In this document: positions 8,232-15,326 of the stretch, one piece after another
Numbering within the stretch: the first letter of the stretch is position 1
How the letters are laid out: every line of letters begins with the position of its first letter
Source: Falsirhodobacter xinxiangensis
Lineage (GTDB): Bacteria; Pseudomonadota; Alphaproteobacteria; Rhodobacterales; Rhodobacteraceae
DNA length: 46,654 bases
NCBI RefSeq assembly: GCF_004959935.1
Contig: NZ_SMYN01000020.1
Span: 1 to 46,654, forward strand
Reading direction: 5' to 3'
Position numbers and translations under genes: made by a program
Notes under the pieces: generated by a model
Database searches by the model: none
Told to the model about the DNA's origin: nothing
Seen by the model: only the letters and a program-made list of their open reading frames with translations

Positions 8232-8611
8232 CACTCTTTCCTCCGAAACCGCTTAGCGGTGAATCTACCAACAGCCAGCCCGACAATGGAAGCGCCGAGC
8301 AGCCACCCCGCAGCGGGCAGCGGCACCTGCGACGGCGGCGCCTCATCTGCGCCCCCACCGATTGGCCGCTCCGGCACGCTTACCAGCCCCCGGCGCGGGT
8401 CAGGCGTATATGCGCCATAGGTGGGCCGCTCGCCCCGCCAGAACTGCGGTGCGCGTTCCGCCAGTGTCATCACCGGCGGCGGGCACATGAGGCCCTGCAC
8501 CTGCTCGTATGGGGTCGGCGTCCCGTCCGCGCGGGCGTCCACCGCAGCCAGCATCAGCACGATCCCCGTGGCAGCGCCGACCAGCCAGCATTTGATACAG
8601 CATCGGGTCAT
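8231..8611 (-). CDS. Small exported protein with a VPLPA-CTERM sorting signal
   Basis: 126 residues. The N-terminus is a signal peptide (positive start, hydrophobic core to about residue 28, ARADG cleavage region). The C-terminus has VPLPAAG, then a transmembrane stretch of about 18 residues and a basic tail RFTAKRFRRKE. That three-part ending is the VPLPA variant of the PEP-CTERM signal, which host exosortase/transpeptidase systems recognise in some alphaproteobacteria. The middle has proline-rich, low-complexity sequence. Unusual for a phage early gene; see findings. Whether the host has the matching exosortase is unknown. Confidence 0.7.
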   Translation of the reverse strand: MTRCCIKCWLVGAATGIVLMLAAVDARADGTPTPYEQVQGLMCPPPVMTLAERAPQFWRGERPTYGAYTPDPRRGLVSVPERPIGGGADEAPPSQVPLPAAGWLLGASIVGLAVGRFTAKRFRRKE

Positions 8612-9030
8612 GCGCCATCCTCCCCTTCATACGGCTCGCGGATCCGGCTCTGCACGGGGCTGCGGATGTTGGCTTGTTCGGTGAGGGGGGGCATTTCGGT
8701 GGAACGGCGGATAGACTTCGCGGCCAGCTTCTGACCGCGCCAAAACCCGACCTCGTGTTCATCCATGCCATCGCGCTTCTCAAGCTTGGCGTAGGCTTCA
8801 TTCTCCATGGCTTCGCAGCGCCCCCAGACACCCCGGACTATTTCACGAGCCTCTACCTTCTCCAGCTTCCCGCGCAGTTCGGCGTTCTCGGCCTCAAGCT
8901 GTTCGTATGCATGTATAAGGCCCTCAACTGTTTCGCGTGTCAGATCGCATCGGGTCGCATCGGGCTTCCGGTCGAGAGCGCGTTTTACCCGCGCCACCAG
9001 CCACGGCGCTTGGTCTTTGGGCGGGGTCAT
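8608..9030 (-). CDS. Hypothetical phage protein with a coiled coil
   Basis: 140 residues. A short N-terminal region is followed by a coiled coil (about residues 28-65: LIHAYEQLEAENAELRGKLEKVEAR), then a charged helical part and a basic, disordered-looking C-terminus. Starts with ATG overlapping the stop of the 43-residue gene upstream (ATGA) and overlaps the next gene by 4 bp, so it is part of the leftward operon. I do not recognise a function. Confidence 0.6.
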   Translation of the reverse strand: MTPPKDQAPWLVARVKRALDRKPDATRCDLTRETVEGLIHAYEQLEAENAELRGKLEKVEAREIVRGVWGRCEAMENEAYAKLEKRDGMDEHEVGFWRGQKLAAKSIRRSTEMPPLTEQANIRSPVQSRIREPYEGEDGA

Positions 9031-9158
9031 GGCTTCGGATCCTGTTCTTGATCGGGTTTTGATCCGATCGGCTTCTGGGTAAGTATGTTGACGATTGTTC
9101 TTTGCTGAAACAGTGCCTTAACCGACGCCAAATCCTTGATTGTGTTTTGATTGCTCAT
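9027..9158 (-). CDS. 43-residue small protein
   Basis: A short frame that joins its neighbours exactly: its ATG overlaps the upstream stop by one base (TGATG at 9160-9156), and its stop overlaps the downstream start (ATGA). Such double coupling across an otherwise empty 128-bp gap argues for a real gene. The peptide begins MSNQNTIKDLASVKAL and has a basic, proline-rich end. No known domain. Confidence 0.5.
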   Translation of the reverse strand: MSNQNTIKDLASVKALFQQRTIVNILTQKPIGSKPDQEQDPKP

Positions 9159-9787
9159 CACCGCTCCCCCTTCTCGGCCACCGATCCACGGGCGAGGGCA
9201 GCTTCATACATCTCTTTGTATCTATCCCGGTCAGCTTCGGCTTCTTTACGTTTCTTCATATGCCATTGACGAGATGCTTGATTTCGGTCTCGCTCATAAA
9301 CCAACGCCTCCACCTCGGGGGTGGGCTGCGGGGTGGCAGGTTGGGAAAGGGCGGTTCCATCCGATCCTGCGTGTTTGCGCTTGATCTCCGCAATTTGCTT
9401 CAATGGCATCCGAGCAATCGCTGCCTCCACCAGCGCCGTGTTGCCCGTGGGCGCGAGGGCGGCGCGGGTGTTCCACTCAGCTTTGCGGTTAGGTCCGTTT
9501 GCCCCACAATTTGTGCAGTATGGGTAGGGCCGAAGTCTTGTGAGGGTCGGGTCAATACCAGAACTTCCGCAGAACGGGCATGGCAGCAACTCCCCCTTCA
9601 CACCCTCCACCGCCACAGGCGCGGGTTCGGCGGCATGGGTGGCGATGAGGGCGAGGACATCGCCGCGACTGATCCAATCGCCGTGGACCGCCGGATCGTG
9701 GCCCTCATCAATCGGGACCATCGTCCCGCCTTGATAGTCGCAATACATGCCGGGCAGCGCCTCGATCTTTGCTTTCAGGTCATCCAT
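9158..9787 (-). CDS. Lar-like zinc-ribbon protein (restriction-alleviation family)
   Basis: 209 residues. The central part (about residues 66-110) holds LLPCPFCG, then CTNCGANGP about 20 residues later, and AEWNTRA. This CxxC...CxxC ribbon with a closing W-N-R is the signature of Lar-family restriction alleviation proteins of lambdoid prophages. Flanking regions differ: an N-terminal domain with GDWISRGDVLALI and a C-terminal coiled coil of about 60 residues. Known Lar protein modifies EcoKI activity; the same role here is inference, since many proteins with this ribbon are unstudied. Confidence 0.65.
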   Translation of the reverse strand: MDDLKAKIEALPGMYCDYQGGTMVPIDEGHDPAVHGDWISRGDVLALIATHAAEPAPVAVEGVKGELLPCPFCGSSGIDPTLTRLRPYPYCTNCGANGPNRKAEWNTRAALAPTGNTALVEAAIARMPLKQIAEIKRKHAGSDGTALSQPATPQPTPEVEALVYERDRNQASRQWHMKKRKEAEADRDRYKEMYEAALARGSVAEKGER

Positions 9788-10031
9788 GTGCGGCCTCTTT
9801 GGCTGCGTTGAGTTGGTCCATCAGGCCACGAATGGTTTTCCGGTAGCCTTCCGCCGCGTCGGCACGTTCCTTGGCTTCCCGCTCCGCCGCCTCTTTGGCG
9901 TCCAGAAGGGCGCGGAGGGTGTCGGAATTGGTATCCTTGATGGCGCACCAGCCATAGCTGCTGGACTGAATGCGCTCTGCCAGCCGCTCCACCGCTTCCC
10001 GCGACAGGTCCGGTTTCGTCGTGTCGGTCAT
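9780..10031 (-). CDS. Small coiled-coil phage protein
   Basis: 83 residues from the ATG at 10031, which overlaps the stop of the upstream gene (ATGA). The longer open frame to 10421 is only a shadow of the gene at 10273-10932. It has an acidic N-terminus, and from about residue 42 a long charged helix (LLDAKEAAEREAKERADAAE) likely to form a coiled coil. Function unknown; in the leftward early operon. Confidence 0.6.
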   Translation of the reverse strand: MTDTTKPDLSREAVERLAERIQSSSYGWCAIKDTNSDTLRALLDAKEAAEREAKERADAAEGYRKTIRGLMDQLNAAKEAAHG

Positions 10032-10276
10032 TTGCCTTCCCCCGTGATGAAGTCCCAGAAGCGGTCGAACCAATCGCGGCGGGGCGTGAAGCTGCTGCGG
10101 AACAGAGCCGGATTGCCCAGCGCATACTCGGGGCGCGGGACGAGCTGCCCGGTGATGCTGTCGTCGGCGGGGATGACCCGGCCATCGGCGATAGCGGCGT
10201 CCACGGCCTTCGCATCGGTGCGGCGGCGTGCCTCTGCCAGAGTGGCGGCAAGCGGGGTGGCGGTGAGGTCGGTCAT
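10028..10276 (-). CDS. Hypothetical phage protein
   Basis: 82 residues starting MTDLTATPLA at 10276, overlapping the upstream stop by ATGA. The N-terminal half is helical; the C-terminal part is rich in aromatic residues (RRDWFDRFWDFITGEGK). No domain recognised. Tight spacing on both sides supports a real gene in the left operon. Confidence 0.55.
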   Translation of the reverse strand: MTDLTATPLAATLAEARRRTDAKAVDAAIADGRVIPADDSITGQLVPRPEYALGNPALFRSSFTPRRDWFDRFWDFITGEGK

Positions 10277-10932
10277 GCTGCGATTTCCTCGACAAGGGGG
10301 GACCAGCGGGCGGCACAGGCCGCGGCGACGCCGGGGAATGTTGCACTCCGAAGCTTCCACCGATCGGGGCCCGGGCTTGCGCGGTGAACCTTCGACCAGG
10401 CGGCGTGACGCTGCGGATCATCGGTCTTTCGCGGCGGGGAAAGACGATCGGTAGCGATCAGCGGAGCAAGGCCGCGGAGGTAGAAGCCTGTCGCTTTGAA
10501 AAAGGGCTCTCCGAACCACCACGGCTGGACGATTTGCGGCTTCGGCAGGCTGGCCGGCATCAGCGCCTTCGCGTGTTTGTGCATGACCGGGTTCTCCACG
10601 GCTATGCGGGGCACCGGCGCGTTCCAGCAGGCAGAGAACAGTTCGGCACCTTCGGCAAGCTCATCCCACATCTCGGCCAGAGTCCGTCCGCGCGGTGGGG
10701 CGCTAAGCCAGCGAACGCCGCTGTTGCAGAGGCGCGTGCATGGCGGATGCGCCACCACAAGCATGTCCCAGCCATCATTTAGCAGTCCCCGCACGTCACC
10801 TACGATGTGCCGATTGCTTCCATCGTCAGCCGGCAGGAGGTCGCAGGACCAAACATCGTGGCCGCGGGCGGCGAAAGCGCGGCGCATGGCGCCCGACGTT
10901 TCGCAGCCAATAAGGATTTTCCATGCGGTCAT
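10273..10932 (-). CDS. Cytosine-C5 DNA methyltransferase-like protein
   Basis: 219 residues. The N-terminus (ILIGCETSGAMRRAFAARGH, then WSCDLLPADD) looks like an SAM-binding Rossmann start with motifs I-II. HPPCTRLCNSG (about residue 62) resembles the catalytic PC motif IV, and RIAVENPV resembles motif VI (ENV). It is much shorter than a full Dcm enzyme and lacks an obvious target-recognition domain. Phage homologues of this kind are usually annotated as DNA cytosine methyltransferase. A role in shielding phage DNA from restriction is an inference. Confidence 0.65.
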   Translation of the reverse strand: MTAWKILIGCETSGAMRRAFAARGHDVWSCDLLPADDGSNRHIVGDVRGLLNDGWDMLVVAHPPCTRLCNSGVRWLSAPPRGRTLAEMWDELAEGAELFSACWNAPVPRIAVENPVMHKHAKALMPASLPKPQIVQPWWFGEPFFKATGFYLRGLAPLIATDRLSPPRKTDDPQRHAAWSKVHRASPGPDRWKLRSATFPGVAAACAARWSPLVEEIAA

Positions 10933-11075
10933 TTCGCCACCTCCTTCGCGGCAATCTCGCGGGCGATGTTCTCGCGGATCAGGGCGCCGAGCATCGCGTT
11001 CATGGCGGCGCTCAGCTCGGCCTGAGCGGCGGGGTGGCCTATGAGGGTCACGCGCGGCTCCTTGGGTTCACCCAT
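10929..11075 (-). CDS. 48-residue hypothetical protein
   Basis: Starts at the ATG at 11075 (MGEPKEPRV) and stops on the start of the methyltransferase-like gene (ATGA overlap). It overlaps the end of the upstream HNH gene by 28 bp in another frame. Helical, with ALIRENIAREIAAKEV at the C-terminus. Too short to assign a family. Confidence 0.4.
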   Translation of the reverse strand: MGEPKEPRVTLIGHPAAQAELSAAMNAMLGALIRENIAREIAAKEVAK

Positions 11076-11410
11076 TCGCCAGCCAGCATGTCGGCGACGA
11101 CGGGCAGAAAGTCGGTGTCCAGCCCGTTGCGAGCTTCCCATGCCGCCTTGTCGCGGTGGATGGCCTCGGGGCCGTCCTGATGGCAAAGCTTACAGAGTGG
11201 GATAGTCTGGAAGTCGCTGACCTTGCGGCTGCCGTAGCGCCCGCTGATGCAGTGGTGGGCATCGGACGGGCCGGGGGCGGCGCAGATCACACAAGGCAGG
11301 GCCTTAATCGCTGCGATGTGGCGCTTGGCGGCCGCCGTGCCGCGCTCGGGCTTCGGTGCCTTGAGGCCCAGCGGCGGGCGGCCTGCGAGGTTGCCGGGGT
11401 GCACGCTCAT
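11048..11410 (-). CDS. HNH-type nuclease (DUF968/Ref-like)
   Basis: 120 residues from ATG 11410. The middle has CVICAAPG, then DAHHCISGRYGSRKV, then IPLCKLCHQDG...IH: two cysteine pairs with a double histidine between, the zinc-bound beta-beta-alpha metal arrangement of HNH proteins, and close to the DUF968/P1 Ref group found in recombination regions of lambdoid phages. It lies directly downstream of ninB and in the ERF-SSB-NinB block, so a role in phage recombination is likely. Catalytic activity is not proven. Confidence 0.7.
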   Translation of the reverse strand: MSVHPGNLAGRPPLGLKAPKPERGTAAAKRHIAAIKALPCVICAAPGPSDAHHCISGRYGSRKVSDFQTIPLCKLCHQDGPEAIHRDKAAWEARNGLDTDFLPVVADMLAGEWVNPRSRA

Positions 11411-11805
11411 TGCTTGCGCTCCTCTGACCACAGGTCCACGCCCTGCTCGGCGCACCAGGATTCAATGAAGGTCTGCATGTCGCTCATTTCGCGGACGGTC
11501 AGATCCGAAGACCGGAAGCCAGTGGGGAAGAAGCTTTCGCCGTCCAGCGTCGGCAGGAAGCTGGCCTCCTTGCCCATGGCGCGCATGAAGATGCATTTCC
11601 ACGACTCGGCGGGGTAGGCCTTGCCGTTGATCGTCATGCGCTTGGCGATGCGGCTCAGCATCTCCCACATGCGGTCGTTCTGCTCGTCGCTGCGCTTCGG
11701 TTCCTTGAACTCCACGCGCCACCCATCCGGGACGCGGGAGGTCCAGACGCCCAGCTTGGCGCGGTCGCGGCTGGTCTTGAGGGTGATCGCGTGGCGTCCA
11801 GCCAT
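11407..11805 (-). CDS. ninB: NinB-like recombination protein
   Basis: 132 residues matching the NinB family (lambda Orf): the RSDEQNDRMWEMLSRIAKR segment near residue 38 followed by WKCIFMRAMGKEASFLPTL and a C-terminal MSDMQTFIESWCAEQGV. In lambda, Orf is a recombination mediator that binds SSB and single-stranded DNA. The gene sits with ERF and SSB, which fits a single-strand-annealing recombination set. Overlaps the next gene by ATGA. Confidence 0.85.
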   Translation of the reverse strand: MAGRHAITLKTSRDRAKLGVWTSRVPDGWRVEFKEPKRSDEQNDRMWEMLSRIAKRMTINGKAYPAESWKCIFMRAMGKEASFLPTLDGESFFPTGFRSSDLTVREMSDMQTFIESWCAEQGVDLWSEERKQ

Positions 11806-11806
11806 C

Positions 11807-12010
11807 TCAGCCTCCGGTCATGTTGAGGGTGCGCTCGATCAGGACGCGCTCGACGCGCGCCCGCATTTCCTCGGCTTGGGTGTCGTCCTCAATGCCCAGC
11901 TCCATCACGACGCGATCAGCGACGAGGCCCTTGCTGTCCCATCCTTCTGCGATGATGGGCTGGATGAGGCGCCAAACGTCACCGTCGTTGCGGGGGAGCG
12001 CGGCCATCAT
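11807..12010 (-). CDS. Small hypothetical protein
   Basis: 67 residues starting with ATG-ATG at 12010, overlapping the upstream stop. The longer open frame up to 12136 is unlikely because it lies inside the upstream gene. Sequence is helical and acidic (DVWRLIQPIIAEGWDSKGLVADRVVMELGI), possibly a small winged-helix-like fold, but no motif is firm. Leftward operon member next to ninB. Confidence 0.55.
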   Translation of the reverse strand: MMAALPRNDGDVWRLIQPIIAEGWDSKGLVADRVVMELGIEDDTQAEEMRARVERVLIERTLNMTGG

Positions 12011-12369
12011 TTCGGCCTCCCGAAGCGGAGCGAGGCGGCCCCCATGCGAACCACAGCCGGGTCTTTGTCTTCCTTCGGTCGGATGATCGACTGGATGACG
12101 CGAAACTTGTCCTCGGCCGCCTTGATCGTGTCCCACTCTGGCACGAGCGCAGCCCAGTAGCTGTTGACCTCTGCCATCTGCGGCAGCCGCTCGCGCAGTC
12201 CGGGGATCATGTCCATGGCCCGCTCGCAGCGACCGAAGTCGCCGCCGTCGTGCGGATAGCTGCCATCACAGGGAAGGCCGAATGCCCTGCAGACGATGGC
12301 AGATGCAGAAAGGCCGGTGCTGCGCGACATTGCCCACGCGAGGGCTGCTTTGTGATCAAGGTCCTGCAT
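12007..12369 (-). CDS. Hypothetical phage protein
   Basis: 120 residues. It starts MQDLDHKAALAWAMSRSTGLSASAI, contains a conserved-looking GDFGRCERAMDMIPGLRERLP block (frequent in phage proteins that refer to gene dosage of recombination regions, function not known) and ends with basic residues. Start ATG at 12369 overlaps the stop of the HNH gene by one base. I do not recognise its activity. Confidence 0.6.
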   Translation of the reverse strand: MQDLDHKAALAWAMSRSTGLSASAIVCRAFGLPCDGSYPHDGGDFGRCERAMDMIPGLRERLPQMAEVNSYWAALVPEWDTIKAAEDKFRVIQSIIRPKEDKDPAVVRMGAASLRFGRPK

Positions 12370-12884
12370 CAGCGGACCTCCGGGCCAAAGGGAAGGGCGC
12401 TGTAGATGTCTGCCTTATGCATGGTTTTTCCGTCCTTGCTGGCTTGGCCGCGACGAGGGCGAGTGACAGCAGCCTCGGCTGTCCAACCCATCTTCATGCG
12501 CGCGTGAATGAGGGACTGGCTGATGCCGGTTTCGTCAGACCATTCGGCGGCGGTTTTTGTCTGTCCGGAGATGGTCAGGAATTTCGAAGAGCGCCGATTT
12601 CGGCACTGCTCTTTGATGGTCGCCCAACGGCAGTTTTCGGGCGTGTAGTCTCCATCATTGTCGATACGGTCCAGCGTATGCTTGCGGGATGGGCGCATCC
12701 CCATATCATCGACGAACGCTACAAAATCGACAGCCCAGCGATCGCAGATGCTGATGCCCCGCCCGCCGTAGCGGTGATAATTAGGGTTCTGCTTGTTCAA
12801 GCACCTCGCGCGCATACCATTCCAAATGATGTATTCGGAGGCCGTGTTTTTCGATGTCTTGAAGCCGTGGCGATAGTTGCTCAA
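12369..12884 (-). CDS. HNH homing-endonuclease-like protein
   Basis: 171 residues. The N-terminal part (YIIWNGMRARCLNKQNPNY, YGGRGISICDRW, then TLDRIDNDGDYTPENCRWA) is typical of phage HNH/AP2-type selfish endonucleases; the D-N-x-G-x-Y-x-P-x-N-C-R-W string is very characteristic. The C-terminal part (about residues 105-150) looks like an HTH module (TAAEWSDETGISQSLIHARMKMGWTAEAA), likely for DNA binding. It is coupled to ssb by an ATGA overlap. It may be a freestanding homing endonuclease that settled between ssb and the next gene. Confidence 0.8.
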   Translation of the reverse strand: MSNYRHGFKTSKNTASEYIIWNGMRARCLNKQNPNYHRYGGRGISICDRWAVDFVAFVDDMGMRPSRKHTLDRIDNDGDYTPENCRWATIKEQCRNRRSSKFLTISGQTKTAAEWSDETGISQSLIHARMKMGWTAEAAVTRPRRGQASKDGKTMHKADIYSALPFGPEVR

Positions 12885-13300
12885 AACGGGATCTCCCCGT
12901 CGTCGAAGTCCGTGCTCCGCCCGCCGCTTGAAGGCCGCCCGCCCGCGCCATAGCCGTCGCCGCCGCGCGAGCCTCCCCCATCGCGATCCTGACGCTCGCC
13001 GCGCTGTTCGCCGCCGCCCAGAAGCGTGACCTCGTTCGCGCGGATCGTCAGATAAGTCTTGCCCTCATGCTCACGGGTGCTGAACTCGCCCGAGACGGCG
13101 ACACGCGTGCCCTTGGTCAGATACTGTGCCAGCTTTTCGCCGCGGTTCCCCCAGAGGCTGACGTCGAACCAGAGGGTGCGCTTTTCCTGCCCGACGCGTT
13201 CCTCGACAGCGACAGACCAGCCGGTCACCTTGTCACCGTTCTGGGTGGAGCGGGTCACGGCATCTTTGCCGATGTTTCCTGCGATGCTGATCGATTTCAT
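12881..13300 (-). CDS. ssb: Single-stranded DNA-binding protein
   Basis: 139 residues: an OB-fold (residues 1-95: MKSISIAGNIGKDAVTR, WFDVSLWGNRGEKLAQYL, GTRVAVSGEF) followed by a glycine/arginine-rich flexible linker and an acidic tip DFDDGEIPF, the standard SSB C-terminal peptide that recruits partners. Lies directly downstream of the ERF gene (1-bp overlap), so the two are probably used together in phage recombination and replication. Confidence 0.93.
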   Translation of the reverse strand: MKSISIAGNIGKDAVTRSTQNGDKVTGWSVAVEERVGQEKRTLWFDVSLWGNRGEKLAQYLTKGTRVAVSGEFSTREHEGKTYLTIRANEVTLLGGGEQRGERQDRDGGGSRGGDGYGAGGRPSSGGRSTDFDDGEIPF

Positions 13301-13884
13301 CAGGCGGCTTCCTTCTGTTCGGCGAGTTGCGCCTTACGGTCATCCTTGGCGCGGATGACTGCGGGGCTGGATTTCACGCTGGGCGGCAAGTCGCGCCAGA
13401 TCGCGGCAAGCGCGTCCAGCGTGTCTGCGTTGCCGATGCTCTGGCGTGCGATGATGGCCGGGTCCGGCTGTGCCGGGTCGCGGTCTGTATGGTCGATGCT
13501 GTCGTGATCGGCGTCGTCGCCTGTCTCCAGCCCGAGAGCCTTGAGCAGCGCATATTTCACGGCATAGCTCATGGCCTTACCCGGCCCCTTGTCTTGGGGG
13601 TCGATGCCATAGCCGAATGTCGGAACGTCGAAGAAGTCGGCAGGCTCGTCGATGTTGACGAAGCGGACAGTCATCGCGCACTCGGCCCGGTTGCCGTTGT
13701 GTTGGTGTTCGCAGCGCACGGGATAGTAGACGATGCCGTGCTTGAGCAGGACTGGGCGCACCTTGGCCGTCACCGCGTCATGGGACACGATGGTGTAGTT
13801 CATACCCTGCTTGCGCTCTTTCTGGATGTAAGTGACTTCGCCCATGGCGGCGGCGAGACGCTGGTGAATGTTCTTTGCGGTCAT
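13300..13884 (-). CDS. ERF-family single-strand annealing protein
   Basis: 194 residues. Shows ERF features: N-terminal YIQKERKQGMNYTIVSHDAVTAKVRPVLLKHGI, then FGYGIDPQDKGPGKAMSYAVKYALLKALGLETGDDAD, which matches the conserved ERF core ending in a DDxD acidic stretch. P22 Erf and relatives anneal complementary strands and circularise phage DNA. The C-terminal part (about 145-194) is variable and probably binds SSB. Next to ssb, ninB and an HNH protein, it forms the recombination block. Confidence 0.88.
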   Translation of the reverse strand: MTAKNIHQRLAAAMGEVTYIQKERKQGMNYTIVSHDAVTAKVRPVLLKHGIVYYPVRCEHQHNGNRAECAMTVRFVNIDEPADFFDVPTFGYGIDPQDKGPGKAMSYAVKYALLKALGLETGDDADHDSIDHTDRDPAQPDPAIIARQSIGNADTLDALAAIWRDLPPSVKSSPAVIRAKDDRKAQLAEQKEAA

Positions 13885-14096
13885 GTCGGTTGCTCGATCA
13901 GGGTTTCACGCGCGGCGAGCGCCGCATCAAAGGCGGACAGACGCTGGCGCAGCAGGCGCATTTCACTCAGGGATTGCTCGTCGAAGGCATCGCCCCGGCG
14001 CAGGGCTTCGGTCAGGCGCTCGACACCGCCCAGCACCATCACGGCAAACACGTCGCGCGGTCGGCTGGCATCCTGGACGCGGGGCAGACCCTTCAT
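13881..14096 (-). CDS. Small helical hypothetical protein
   Basis: 71 residues; start and stop overlap both neighbours by ATGA. Mostly helical with a C-terminal LSEMRLLRQRLSAFDAALAARETLI segment likely to form a coiled coil. No known domain. Its place directly before the ERF gene gives no firm clue. Confidence 0.55.
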   Translation of the reverse strand: MKGLPRVQDASRPRDVFAVMVLGGVERLTEALRRGDAFDEQSLSEMRLLRQRLSAFDAALAARETLIEQPT

Positions 14097-14242
14097 TTCG
14101 GGAACCTCTTGGCCTGTGCCAGCAGCCGCAGCGCTGCGGCGCGGGCATAGGCGGCGGATTTGGGCAGGCCTTGGCGCTTGGCGTCGCGCCAGTAGCCGAT
14201 CTGCTGGACGGCGAGACTGATGGCGAAATCACGGGTGCTCAT
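14093..14242 (-). CDS. 49-residue basic protein
   Basis: Starts at the ATG at 14242 (MSTRDFAISLAVQQIGYWRDAK), overlapping the stop of the upstream gene. Basic, helical, ends LLAQAKRFPK. The upstream extension of this frame is a shadow of the 162-residue gene. Function unknown. Confidence 0.5.
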   Translation of the reverse strand: MSTRDFAISLAVQQIGYWRDAKRQGLPKSAAYARAAALRLLAQAKRFPK

Positions 14243-14727
14243 TCCGACCACTCTACGAATGCGGGGTTGCGGGCCTGCTCCAGCGTGGCCGTGTTCCGCG
14301 CGGTCAGGTGGTTCACGACGACTGCCACGATGGCGGCAGCGGCCATGACCGACGCGAACCCGGCGAAGAAAGTCAGCACCTGCCAGATCGGGAAACGGCG
14401 CTCGTTGGGCATGGGCGCGGCGCGGGTGATCCGCTTCGGCGCTGCGGCTGCCAGACGGGCGGTGTAGCGTTCGGCATAGGTCGGTGCCTGACCGGCGAGA
14501 GTCAGGATGTCGTCGCACCAGCCTTGCAGGTCATGGTCGCTGGAACCGTCGAAGAACTCGGCCAGATCGACGTGGCGCAGGAACTCGGCGTGGGTGCAGG
14601 TCTGGCCGTTAGGAAGCACGATCTCGGCATCCATGCCGCCGAAGCGGAGGACGGGCGAGGCGCTGGCGATGATCGACCGGGCGCGGCGGGTGAGGGCAAT
14701 ATCGGTGGGCGGGCAGAGAGCGTTCAT
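14239..14727 (-). CDS. Hypothetical protein with one C-terminal transmembrane helix
   Basis: 162 residues from the ATG at 14727, just after the stop of the upstream gene. A soluble N-terminal domain (about 1-110; includes EIVLPNGQTCTHAEFLRHVDLAEFF) is followed by one transmembrane helix (about 118-143, FPIWQVLTFFAGFASVMAAAAIVAVVV) and a short tail. Likely anchored in the inner membrane. A membrane protein in an early operon could act in superinfection or host interaction, but nothing in the sequence proves that. Confidence 0.6.
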   Translation of the reverse strand: MNALCPPTDIALTRRARSIIASASPVLRFGGMDAEIVLPNGQTCTHAEFLRHVDLAEFFDGSSDHDLQGWCDDILTLAGQAPTYAERYTARLAAAAPKRITRAAPMPNERRFPIWQVLTFFAGFASVMAAAAIVAVVVNHLTARNTATLEQARNPAFVEWSE

Positions 14728-14729
14728 GG

Positions 14730-14960
14730 TCAAGCGTCCAGCATGATATGAACGCAGCCATCGCGTTCGTTGCAGGGCATGCGTTCCGGATAGCCTTGCA
14801 GCGCCTCATCGCCCTCTCGCCGGATGGACCAACCATGCTCGGTGCCGCAGGGGCATTCGCGCTCGGCAAAGCTGCTGACTTGATCGTCGGTGAAGTCGGC
14901 GGGGACGCAGACTTGCATCGAGAAAAGGCCGTGTCGGGTTACTTCGGGCAGATAGGCCAT
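14730..14960 (-). CDS. Small cysteine-containing hypothetical protein
   Basis: 76 residues starting MAYLPEVTRHG at 14960; GGAG lies six bases upstream, which decides this start over the ATG at 14972. Contains a C-P-C-G-T-E-H cluster and later CNERDGC, so metal binding is possible. Function unknown. It is the first gene after a strong hairpin (14988-15020). Confidence 0.55.
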   Translation of the reverse strand: MAYLPEVTRHGLFSMQVCVPADFTDDQVSSFAERECPCGTEHGWSIRREGDEALQGYPERMPCNERDGCVHIMLDA

Positions 14961-14987
14961 GTCAGGCTCCATCGGTTGAATGAAAGG

Positions 14988-15020
14988 CCCGGTCGGCAGG
15001 GGACGGTGAAGCCGACCGGG
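14988..15020 (-). terminator. Hairpin in the leftward operon (candidate tL-type terminator)
   Basis: Perfect 10-bp stem, CCCGGTCGGC (14988-14997) with GCCGACCGGG (15011-15020), 13-base loop. On the minus strand it is followed by CCTTTCATT, a weak U tract. It lies in a 108-bp gap between two operon genes, so it may reduce or regulate expression of the distal genes. No antiterminator was identified. Confidence 0.45.
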
Positions 15021-15068
15021 AGTTGCGCCGCAGTGCCGGGACAGGCACGAGGCAGCGGCGGGTTCGGG

Positions 15069-15326
15069 TTATTCGGCGGCGATGGCGGGCGGCTCAACGA
15101 AGCTGCCCCAGATCACCGGGCCGTTCAGGTCGCTGTCGCGGCGCACCTCGGCCTCGGCCCGACGGATCAGATGCCCGGCGTCCACGGCCAGCCCATCGGC
15201 CAGCAGCAAGACGTCGGCCATGACGTGATCCAGCAGCTCTGCATCGGACGTCGAGCTATCGGCGTCGGGGTGGTGAGCCTTGATCATGTCGAGGAAGGCG
15301 CGGGCGTGTTGGGTGGGGGTCATCAT
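15069..15326 (-). CDS. Hypothetical acidic protein
   Basis: 85 residues, starts with ATG-ATG at 15326, one base inside the stop of the upstream gene. Helical N-terminus (HARAFLDMIKAHHPDAD) and a C-terminus ending PPAIAAE. Followed by the hairpin at 14988-15020. No domain recognised. Confidence 0.55.
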   Translation of the reverse strand: MMTPTQHARAFLDMIKAHHPDADSSTSDAELLDHVMADVLLLADGLAVDAGHLIRRAEAEVRRDSDLNGPVIWGSFVEPPAIAAE

